Of a stretch of 64,000 nt of DNA, positions 22,254-31,004 are shown one piece after another. Made by a program: the position numbers and the translations under genes. Every line of letters begins with the position of its first letter. The first letter of the stretch is position 1. The notes under the pieces are model-generated. The model ran no database searches. It was given only the letters and a program-made list of their open reading frames with translations, and was not told where the DNA came from. Origin of the DNA: Symbiodinium natans (taxonomy: Eukaryota; Sar; Dinophyceae; Suessiales; Symbiodiniaceae); assembly GCA_905221605.1 (NCBI GenBank), contig CAJNDS010002239.1, forward strand, positions 308,309 through 372,308, given 5' to 3'.

Positions 22254-22355
22254 GCCATCATCACTGTTCCGTCCAAGCGGGCACTCCAGGCCATGCGAAG
22301 CATGTCCCCTGCCATTCCCTGCCCTTTGTTGCGCCGTCCTAATCCGTTGTACCAG
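22254..22355 (+). CDS. SET-domain protein, exon
   Basis: After GTTGCAG it reads AIITVPSKRALQ, matching the first SET strands (a run of hydrophobics then VP plus basic residues). A GC donor after CTCCAG (22289) or a GTCACC donor at 22356 may close it. Confidence 0.45.
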
Positions 22356-22593
22356 GTCACCACTGGTGGGTCTTGTCCTGCTGGTGAGAATTTTGCAGCA
22401 ACGGAGGCCAGACCAGCATGTTCTTGTTTTCCATAGATGTTGCCTGTCATGATCCTGTCATGCTGAATTTGCAGCCAAGGACTGGCAAAATCTGCCTTGG
22501 TGGGCTCAACTTGGCATGTTGGTCTTGCGAGAGGCGTCGTGCGCAGTCTACAGTCTTCTCTCGGAGCTGTGGAATCCTGGGAGGCAAAATCAG

Positions 22594-22669
22594 GAGACTC
22601 TTTTCTGAAAGAATGGACTGCCAGCTTGCCCCGAGACTTCCCAGATGCTTGGACTAAACCATATCTTGG
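22594..22669 (+). CDS. SET-domain protein, exon
   Basis: Reads SFLKEWTASLPRDFPDAWTK then PY. In this family an insert of the form S-x-W-x-P-Y-x-x-x-L-P precedes the acidic E-E-L helix, which follows here at 22826. Acceptor AAATCAG and a GC donor near 22670 are likely. Confidence 0.5.
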
Positions 22670-22825
22670 CAGCTCCCAGAGATGGCACCGGTGGGCTCCT
22701 GTGACTGTTCACCTGTTATGGAATGAGTACATAGCTATGGGCAGATCCCAAGGGCATCGAATGGATAAGGGCTTGACCCTAATGCGGTTAGCCCAGCAAC
22801 CAGACGAGCTTCAAAAGTCACTGAG

Positions 22826-22869
22826 GATCTTCCCATGAACTGGACAGAGGAGGAGCTGGAGCTCCTGGA
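22826..22869 (+). CDS. SET-domain protein, exon
   Basis: Reads DLPMNWTEEELELLE between acceptor CACTGAG and donor GTATCA. The P-x-x-W-[ST]-E-E-E-L motif is characteristic of the LSMT/SETD3/SETD4 SET insert. The long minus-strand frame opposite (22811-23416) is a shadow. Confidence 0.65.
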
Positions 22870-23066
22870 GTATCAACCAATCCTTCGACAGCCACGCGAT
22901 TGAGTTAACAAAGTAGTGTTTTTCGAAGTGGTAGTACAACCTACTTTTCCCCACACAACGTTGGTATCCGCGTAGTACAAGTGTAGTACACCTTTTGACT
23001 GGCGTGTCAAAATCGCGAGTTGTTTCCAAGAGTATGAATGACAGGAACGGGGTTTGTTGTGTTCTC

Positions 23067-23067
<1 letters not shown>

Positions 23068-23101
<34 letters not shown>
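23068..23101. repeat. CT dinucleotide microsatellite
   Basis: Uninterrupted CTCTCT run inside a putative intron of the SET gene. Confidence 0.9.
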
Positions 23102-23103
<2 letters not shown>

Positions 23104-24229
23104 GCTGTATCACTCCTCTTCCATTCCAGCTTCTGAGAAGAGAGAAAGACCAAATGCAACGAAATGAGCCGTTCAGCGAGTTGATCTGCGGGCTCTGGCC
23201 GGCTTTCCTGATCCCATCCTCCTGATCCCATCCATAGCGTTCCTGGCATATTCTGTATCTAGGCCTCGTCTCACGTCTTTTTGCCTCGTGTGGGATCAGT
23301 GGCACCGCGTGGCATCGCTTAAGGATCCAGAAGCAGCGCCACGAGCTCCAGGTTGCCTTTGCACAGGCGCAAAAGTGCTCGCTGGACTTCACGGAGGCCC
23401 TGCTGTGACGTGACACCTGTTTGGTACAGAGTCTCTTCCAGAGTCTGCTGCAGGAATGATCCCGACTTGTAGAGACATCTCATGAACTTCAAGATTGCCC
23501 CAATGAGAGAGTCCCTTGAGCTCGAACGAAAACGATGCACGAGGGGAGGAGGCTCCGGTCATTGCCCTAGGTACGGAAGCACGAAATGAAACGGAACCCA
23601 TTCCTTACTTAGCCTCATGATGCGGCAAATGATGCCAGCAACCACAGCAGGCTCGTGCAGGAAAGTTGGTTGCTGTGGCATCCAAGCGATGGGGTCCACG
23701 GTCAGCAGATCTATGTCACAGCCAGCTACAGCTCCATCTGGAGCAAAAGAGCCGGGAAACAGAAGAAGCTGGCTTGGGCGAGCTGTCGTCGTCGGCGCTA
23801 GCATCGGAACAATGAGATTGGAACCTTTGGTGGCCCTAAGTGCCCGACAAGAGAACAAGAAAGGCAGTGGAGAGTCTAAGAGACTCCCAAATCGAAGCCT
23901 CTGAAGACAAAACCTTCAGACACCAAGAGGCCAGCTGCAAGCACTGCTCAAAGTGCTGTGACTGTGTGGCAAGTGGGTGGAGGCCAGGCGTCCGCCTGGT
24001 AAGGCGATGAGGGTCACTTAAACATCCAAAAGCTCCATCTTGGCACTGTTCAGCTGTGACTTCATGCACACCAATGCCTGGCACTCCCGGACGGCTAAGG
24101 CAGTCGGTGTAGATCGTTTTTTCATGAAGCCCATGCTGAAAACACAAAATGTATCTTGCTTGAGTAGAAGCTGCCATTGATCCGTTTAGCAAGTTTAACT
24201 ATCAAGGCTGCTGGTGGTCAGTGACTGAT

Positions 24230-24932
24230 TCATTGCGGTACCAGGCCGAGTTTACGTGGGCAGTCCAAGTGGTCCGCAGCCGCGCCTTCAGTGGGCCCTA
24301 CGAGGGGCGCAATGCCCAGGTGCATGGGATCGGAGGTTCTAAAGATTTTCTTAGCCGAGCTTTGTAGCGCTGTCCCATGGCAGGATCGGCTGGTCCAGCT
24401 GGCATTTGCTGCAACCCTGTGGTTGCCCCGGGCACAACGTTCTTTGTTGTGGCAGATCTTTCCCATTGTTCTCCTGCATCTTGTACATCCTTCAGACAGT
24501 GTGTTCGCTGTCTGTACGCCATCTTTTTGTACCGCTTTGAGCGGTGCTCTCCGCGTGCTCTTCGCAGAGCTTCGTACGTTCTCTGTTTTTTCTTCGCTTG
24601 ATCGTTCTCTTTCTGTTCTCAGGGCCGGTGTGGGCGCTGCCTCTGGGGCACTGTCGCTGGAGGCGAGCCTCAACGGTGCCCTGGCCGTTGCGCTGGCGAT
24701 TCCTTTGCAGGAGCCTTGCCCATTTTTCGTGGAAGTCTTGAGACGGCAGGGACGCATGCCCATCAGTTGCCCATCCAATCCCTTTACGTTGAATGCCTTG
24801 AATGACGTCGAGGGAGTTCCTTTTGGTGATGCTGCGTGTCATGCAGGATTTTCTCGTCGGACAGTTCCCGAGCTGCAAGAAGAGTGCCGAGATGCAGCAT
24901 TTCGATACTCCTGAAAGTGTGATGCAGTGCAA
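24230..24932. other. Region open on both strands inside the SET gene span
   Basis: A 207-codon + frame (24291-24914), rich in hydrophobics, overlaps minus frames of 182 and 146 codons that are polar and Arg/Ser/Glu-rich. None is recognised. The missing middle of the SET domain (the substrate-facing part and the NH motif) should be encoded between 22.9 and 25.5 kb but was not found. Confidence 0.3.
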
Positions 24933-25523
24933 GGACCTCCCAATTGAAGCGACATGTGGTCTGTCCAGTGGTGGATTACCTCAACCATGCACCCCGGCGA
25001 GACATGCCAAGGCATTCTGTACTGGTGCCCATCCTTCGAATCACGACAAGATGCCTCGAAATGGCCGCACTTATATTTACTTAGAATGATTCAAGACCTG
25101 GTACTAGATCGCACAGCGTATCGAAATGCTGTGCACCAAGTGCGAAGCAAAGATTTAAAGCACTGTCAGGACAGCAATGCCATTTCAGACATTGCGTATG
25201 AATACTTCGGGAACGTGTTTGCCGTGCGGGTGAACGGTACCTTTCAGGCGGCAGGGCTTTTCACTGTTGTGAGACAACTCTCTCTTTGAAGGCGCAAGCC
25301 CTAGCCATGTCAAAGTCAACCAAGCCAAGCCACAAAACTCCCTAAGCGCACGAACTCTTTCTACATGAGTCGAAGTTGCCTCAGAAGCATCGCGTCTACC
25401 AGACAACATGATGGGTTTTTGAGCAGTCAGAAGGCGATGTTGGAGCACATGCAGTCTCAAAGGGCATGGCAACGTATTTCCACCCTGCTGAGGAAAATAA
25501 GTTGCGCCTTGAACACTTGGCAG

Positions 25524-25603
25524 GACGGGGAGGAGGTCTGTATCAACTATGGGGAGAAGCGGAGCAACGACACCTTGCTTCAGTTCTATGGGTTTGTTGA
25601 AAG
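25524..25603 (+). CDS. SET-domain protein, catalytic-core exon
   Basis: Reads DGEEVCINYGEKRSNDTLLQ followed by FYGFVE. GEE, the YGEKSND-type motif and the YGF block are the C-terminal SET signature of LSMT/SETD3-like enzymes, and the tyrosine of YGE is the usual catalytic tyrosine. The acceptor is CTTGGCAG. The donor is GC (GAAAG|GCGCGT), and joining to the exon at 25803 restores ER|DN in phase. This exon and the next identify the gene firmly. Confidence 0.85.
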
Positions 25604-25802
25604 GCGCGTATGCGGGGTCTTCGTAGCACATGCTCGACTTCTGTGTTGGAAGGAGGTTAGTACAGGCATTCAAGTCGGTGTGCTTCTATCCCGAAATCTT
25701 GGTTCGGGAGCAGCTTTGAGAGCTTGGATGTTGAACAGTGCAACCAGCGGAATGTCAGCAGCAAGGGCACAACCTCCGACAAGCAACTGGCAGCTGCAGC
25801 AG

Positions 25803-25895
25803 GGACAATGCCAACGACACCTACACGTTGGACCTTCTACAGTACCTCGATGAGGAGGCAGCAGCGAGCGGGCAGACGCTGGAGGCACCTTCTCA
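25803..25895 (+). CDS. SET-domain protein, exon after the catalytic core
   Basis: Reads DNANDTYTLDLLQYLDEEAA, the linker that follows YGFVE in this family (N-x-x-D-x-Y). It is in phase with the previous exon across a 199-bp GC-AG intron with an AG|G acceptor. It ends either at GTCAGT (25896) or at a GC donor a little earlier. Confidence 0.8.
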
Positions 25896-26970
25896 GTCAG
25901 TTTTCGAGATTTCTGTGGGCATACTATCCATAGCTGTTGGCGATTGTTGGCATGTAGCTGCTTGCGGTTTGCTGAAGGCTTGGCGTGTGTTTTCAAGCCT
26001 AGGTCCGCCTGTCACGCACTGGCCCTGACGATGAGTCCTTCGAGAGGTGAGCTGATGCTATCATGGGCGACATGTGACCACATGTCACCACATGTGACTG
26101 GAAGAACAATCGATCTGAGACATTTCCGCTGTCCCTAAAGGCTGCTCTTACTGCTGGCTGGCGGATGTGAAGCCGACAGTGCAGAGCTCTCAGCCGCGTC
26201 GCCACGTTATATGCTTTAAGCTGGCAGTCAGCTCTTCTGTCGCAGGTTTTTGCTTGATGCTTGGCTCTGGCCTGATCAGCTCACACGCGACTAGAAACTC
26301 CGATTGAGGGAGCCTCAACAACACCTGCTTCTCTCCTGCGACAAATATGACAAATGCTGGTTGGCTTCGCCATCCCGTCACAGCATGTCGCAATACCATG
26401 CGTAGTATGAGGTCAGGAGCGGGAGGGGGAAGCTACGTGTCGGCCGCCCTACCCAAATCCTGTCCCCTTCAACGTTTGATGGGCTCTCGCTCGTCCTACC
26501 CGCCTCCCCCGCCCTACGGCTGTGGGCCTCCCATTCGCTGTCGGGTTTCGGGTTCCCAACTGTTCCCATCGCCGTTGGGGGCTTGGGATTTTGGCTTCAT
26601 GGACTCCATCCTCTAGCCACTTTTCCTTGGAGGCTGCCGCTTCACAAGCCGATGAAGCTGTGACAAGCTGTGAACGAGTCCATGTCATGCCAATGTTTAG
26701 CCGAGGCCGGCAGAATTGGTGCAAGTGAAGAAGCCATGGCTTGGAAGGTGGGGCATTGTGGGAGGTTGAACCTGCGCCCAGATGTGCAACAGGGCTCCTT
26801 GTGCAGTTTCTTGATGAACGACGGACACAGCACGGCGCGGCGCAGCGCGGCACGGCGCGGCGCGCGACTTCACCACCAGGCCCTAAGAGTACCTGATGAA
26901 GGACCTTGCGCCTGCTAGTCGTGGCTTTGTGAGTTCCATGAGTTCCTTTGTGATCTTGTCTCCTCTGCAG

Positions 26971-27043
26971 GCTGTGGCCATCGCCTGCGAGGCGGAGCTC
27001 CAGCGCCGCAGCGCTGGAGCTGCTCGAGAACTCGACATGGAAG
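26971..27043 (+). CDS. SET-domain protein, C-terminal helical exon
   Basis: After CCTCTGCAG it reads AVAIACEAELQRRSAGAARE then LDME, ending at a GTCCTG donor. A helical C-terminal substrate-binding domain is expected here in LSMT-type enzymes. Confidence 0.4.
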
Positions 27044-27156
27044 GTCCTGCCTCCGGCAACGAGTTATCTGCATCGAGTGCGGCAACAGTTCTCTGCTCAC
27101 TGGGTGGCCAAATGCACCTTAGCATGGTGTAATGATGGTGCAGAATTCTGCTCCAG

Positions 27157-27300
27157 GCACTGGAGCTCGGGCGTTGGCAGCGCGGTTCGCTGCAGAGAAA
27201 GAAAAAGTGTCTCGTTGGCATTCAGCCAATGGTGACGCACACAGCCGATACTTAGCCCGGCCCCAGAGTCTTGGCAACGTTTCGCAAGCATTTCAGAATA
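27157..27300 (+). CDS. SET-domain protein, probable last exon
   Basis: After GCTCCAG a frame reads GTGARALAARFAAEKEKVSR and ends at a stop near 27302. The pattern of leucine, arginine and EKE resembles the last helix of LSMT-like proteins. A second frame is also open. Placement is tentative. Confidence 0.35.
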
Positions 27301-27502
27301 AATGAAAGACATGTTCGCAAGACTTCGCGAGGTCTTGCTCGCCTGCCGTGCACACGCAGAATCAAGGCGCGCTGCTGCCTTCACCACGGCTTCAAGATGT
27401 TCACATCGCTGATCAACGTGCAGAGACTTCTCAGAAGCTTCATGCAACACTATCCAGAGTGTGGTTCGCGGCCATGTTAATTCAGAGAAGGCTTGGGTAG
27501 TA

Positions 27503-28700
27503 ATGGCCAGCGGCATGCACCGCGCTGGTCGCCGGTCCCCCTCGCCACGAGGGTGCCCACGCTCGCGGTATGCCCGGGAAGAGCATCCGCACGATGCGCA
27601 TGAACTCCCGCTGCCGGGTGCTCACGCTCCGTCTTGTACGTTGCAGCCGCAGGCTGTCGCTTCGCGGCATTGCTTCGCGGCAGGTGCTTGTGGTACCCTG
27701 CTGAGCATCAGTGGAGGCAGCTTATTCGAGAGCAGCGCCGAGAGCCATCAGCAAATACAGGTAGGTCCCCGTCCAAGGCCGCTCACATGCATCGCTGGGT
27801 CTCCCTGTGGCAAATGGTTGGCCATTGGGGAATCGTGCTTTGGAGGACGGTCTGGTCAAGTCATCATCATCAGCGGCGAGAGCAAAGAGGTCGCAGCTGT
27901 GATGACCTTGGGCGTGCGCCGATCTGCACGACATCTGTGCTGGGCAGCGCAGGGTGAGCTAGTCGCCGCGATTGTAGAGTTTGAGAGTGAACACACGATG
28001 ACTGCTGAACAGCAGCTCATGGTATGGTCCTGGCCATCTGGTGAGCGCCTCGCGACCTCCACTTGTGGGCGGGGAACCCAGGACATGGCAGGCGCCCCGG
28101 ATGGGGCAGTGTTCCTCACAGTGGGAGCTTTTGGCGCGAAAGTGTGGACACTGGTTCGCTCACATGATTCCATCGCTAGCAGGGCCGCTGGAGGAGTCAA
28201 GATCAGTTGCGGGGGTGGTTTTCTGCCACTTCGATTGCTGGGGCGCTCCCTTCCAATCGGGCCAGTAGGGCCTGCTGCTTTGGCTGCATGCAATCGGAAC
28301 CTTGCGGGCACGGCCTCCGCAGGTCGCAGGCGACCAGCTGAAGATGCACTTATTGCCGTCGCATTTGGCCCCTCATCTTCTGACATCCTACCCGTAGAAA
28401 CAACTATGATCGTAGTGGCCAAATCGTTTGATCCGTATTTTACTTGCGGGTCAATCGTCGTCCAACATGCATTTCTGCTGGGGAGTGTTGAGGTAGAATG
28501 CTGCGGGTTATTGCGGGTCATTAGGCACTCCTGCGTGCCCAGTGATTTTGCATTGCCCAGCATGAAAACGGATGTGCGCACTGAGGTGTGGAGAGCGCAC
28601 TCTTCCTCGCGACGAAGCATGGCGGCCTTGGCGTCACCTTCTGCGAATCCACAAGCAAGGCGCAGTCTGACCCTGGCGAACGTTGCATCTGCTGCCTTGT
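27503..28700 (+). CDS. WDR62/MAPKBP1-like WD40 scaffold, exon 1
   Basis: The first exon of a predicted 1257-residue protein built of two WD40 propellers. ATG 27503 is the first methionine in frame. Propeller 1 is visible as SPCGKWLAIGE (residues about 100-110), QLMVWSWPSGE (171-181) and GAPDGAVFLTVGAFGAKVWT (197-216). A PLRLLGRS stretch then parallels the linker after the first propeller in MAPKBP1/WDR62. Members are scaffolds for JNK-type MAP kinase signalling and for centrosome or spindle-pole function in animals; the role in a protist is unknown. The exon ends in phase 1 at GTTGTC, inside a 9-bp duplication. GTCCCT at 28704 is an alternative donor that keeps the frame. Total coding length (1198+136+2440) is a multiple of three. 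Confidence 0.75.
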
Positions 28701-28824
28701 GTTGTCCCTAGAGACTCCAAAACCCCTTAATTAAGGAATATACCTTAAATCATATTAGGGTTCCTGTTATAATTTAAGGTATATTCCTTAATTAAGGGGT
28801 TTTGGAGTCTCTAGGTGTGTTGTC
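28698..28824. mobile_element. MITE/introner with 44-bp perfect inverted repeats
   Basis: The core is 28707-28815 (109 bp). Arms 28707-28750 and 28772-28815 are exact reverse complements over 44 bases, beginning CCTAGAGACTCC, with a 21-base loop. TGTGTTGTC stands directly on both sides (28698-28706 and 28816-28824), a 9-bp target-site duplication. Size, long inverted repeats and a 9-bp duplication fit a non-autonomous Mutator-like element. It is far more AT-rich than the flanking exons. GT within the left duplication and the AG of the right arm (CTCTAG|G) can act as splice sites, so the element forms nearly the whole of intron 1 of the WD40 gene. Confidence 0.9.
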
Positions 28825-28950
28825 CCACGTGATGCCGGGCAGGCTCCACTGTGGCGAGATCTCGGCCGGCGTGTTGGAGCATTGCGATGGGCCCGGCGTC
28901 TCCTTGGTGCTGCTCCAGACAGTGGCGTCGCTCGGCTACGCCCTATACGT
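28815..28950 (+). CDS. WDR62/MAPKBP1-like WD40 scaffold, exon 2
   Basis: Starts right after the AG of the inverted-repeat element and reads LHCGEISAGVLEHCD, then VLLQTVASLGYALYV. This parallels the family stretch in which a C-x-x-x-SGLL motif is followed by a strand leading into propeller 2. It ends in phase 2 (TACGT|GTACGC) and joins exactly to exon 3. A different frame is open here for about 95 codons (to 29102), but it would end the protein before the second propeller. Confidence 0.6.
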
Positions 28951-29660
28951 GTACGCATAGACACTCAGAACCTCCCAGATGTGCCTCAGCAACATGCGTA
29001 CGACAAATCCCTGTTGCAAAGCTCGGAACCTTTGAAACTTCCAGAGCTTGCTGCACGTTCTAGAGGAAGTCTCGAGATTGCAGAGCACATGAGCAAGAGT
29101 TAAAAGCATTGAAACTGACAAACAACTTAAGCAAGTATGTGCGCCTCAGTGCACCTGAGGTGTTAGCCTGTGCGCTGGCAGGCTGGAAGCTGCGGAGGGA
29201 TCAACATGGGACATGTTAAACATGGCTTTTGAGTTCTTGCATGGTGCCAGCAAGAGTGCTAGTATCTACTAGTATTGCTTCTTCTACGACTGCCACTACT
29301 ACCAGGAGCGCAGTGTATGATTGACGCCGTGGTTTTCCTTACTTCACATGCCCAAGACTCGAGTTTTATGATTTATGCACGTTTTCTAATTCTGTGGGGA
29401 GCGCCGAGTTCTGGAAACCTTCAGTTAGGCATTGCGTCTTTGGGCTTTGGGCTTCAAGTTGAGGGTGGGTCTGGTCGTGAGGGTTCAGGCTGATGAGGGC
29501 CTTGGATTTCCTATGAGGGCCCTGGATTTCGTATGAGGGCCTTGCGTTGTATTGTAGGGGTTAGTGTTCAGGGTGAAGAGTTTTGGATTTCGTATGGCAA
29601 AGTACAGTGTTTTGTGCCTGCGACGTGCACGACAACGCAGCCTCAAATATGCACTACGCG

Positions 29661-29998
29661 CGTACTACCACTACTACTACGACTACTACCACTACGGCCA
29701 CTACCACCACGACTGCCACTACTGCCGCTACTACCGCTAGTACCGCTACTACTGCTACTACCGCTAGCATGGACGTAATCACCGTACGGGCATGGATGCT
29801 CTAGCCAGTCGCACTGGAAACATGGACGTAATCATCGTTTGGGCATGGATGCTCTGGCCCATTTCACTCGCTGGTACGGTTACGACGACCACGACGACCA
29901 CGACGACCACGACGACCAGGACGACCGCGACGACCACGACGACCACGACGACCACGACGACCACGACGACCACCGCCACCACCACCACCACCACCACC

Positions 29999-30053
<55 letters not shown>

Positions 30054-30125
30054 CTACTACCACTACCACTACTACGACTACGACCACTACTACGACTACG
30101 ACCACTACCACTACCACTACTTCTT

Positions 30126-30191
<66 letters not shown>
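29661..30191. repeat. Trinucleotide microsatellite (TAC/CAC/ACG family)
   Basis: About 530 bp of ACT, CCG, ACG, CAC and TAC triplets in blocks, inside the 2054-bp second intron of the WD40 gene. Poly-Thr, poly-Tyr and poly-Val frames are artefacts. Confidence 0.95.
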
Positions 30192-30359
30192 ACGACGACG
30201 ATGTAGTACAACAGCATTGTTACTTGTAGGGGGTGGGATTGCTCATGCTTCCCACAGAGAGGTTCTCGAGTTCTGGTGACAAACAAAAAACGGAATGTGA
30301 TTCAGCACATTTTCCACTTAATTTGTCATCGAACCGACGACCCCAAACAGTCCTGTCCA

Positions 30360-30570
30360 AATGCCTACAAAACTTCAGGCGCGCCACCGATGGCCTGAGC
30401 CAGCGACCGGGCGAGCCACCGAGCCACCCAAATTGAGCCACCGAATGGCGAGCCACCGAGCCGCCGGATTGAGCCACCAAGCGAGCCACCGAGACACCAG
30501 ATTGAGTCACCGAACGGACCAGCCACAGGGCCACCGGATTGAGCCACCAAGCGAAGCCCCCAAACGCGAG
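30360..30570. repeat. GAGCCACCGA-type short tandem repeats
   Basis: Degenerate repeats of GAGCCACCGA, GAGCCACCAA and CGGATTGAGCCACC lie within the same intron. Confidence 0.75.
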
Positions 30571-30596
30571 CCCCCAGCCCTTATTTTTTTGAAAAT

Positions 30597-30662
30597 CTCT
30601 CTCTGTGTCTCTCTCTCTTTTTGTTGTTCTCTCTCTCGCTCATCTCTCTTACACCTCTCCAC
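30597..30662. repeat. CT-rich microsatellite
   Basis: CTCTCT run with TGTGT and TTTTTG interruptions, in the WD40 intron. Confidence 0.8.
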
Positions 30663-31004
30663 CTGAAAAACCTCATCCTCGTGACTGTCGGCACGTTTTG
30701 AGACATGCAAAGTCCAAGACCCTAGGGTTTCAGGGTTTGTTTTCTGCCGGTTTCCGCAACTACAGCTCGATGAAAAGGCTCGAAGGCACGAGCTCAAAAA
30801 GTTTCGGAAGTCTTTCGGAAGTCATTCGGCCCTTTGGGGCTCGGCTCTCGAATCCTTTCGATTAAACTCCTGGAGCTCTTGGAACCCCAACTCTTAAATC
30901 GGGAAACCTTCTGCTACGCATCCGGGGAAATCTCAAAAGCAACCAAACCCTAAGTGAATGCGCTGTGCAATGTGCACCTGTCGCATCCTGTGGCTTTGCA
31001 AAAG

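Noticed and set aside
23331-23404. Possible + exon reading KQRHELQVAFAQAQKCSLDF
   Set aside because: It is protein-like, but its phase does not match the neighbouring SET exon and the minus strand is equally plausible.
22811-23416. Minus-strand frame of 201 codons
   Set aside because: It covers the SET exon with DLPMNWTEEELELLE and a CT repeat. It has no features of its own.
27856-28620. Minus-strand frame of 254 codons
   Set aside because: It is the shadow of WD40 exon 1, whose + reading shows clear WD motifs.
28851-29102. Alternative + frame after the inverted-repeat element, open for about 95 codons
   Set aside because: A donor at 28699 would enter it, but it stops before the second propeller and shows no family likeness. 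The other frame does.
29779-30286. Poly-Thr, poly-Val and poly-Tyr open frames of 110-145 codons
   Set aside because: They run through the trinucleotide repeat in the WD40 intron.
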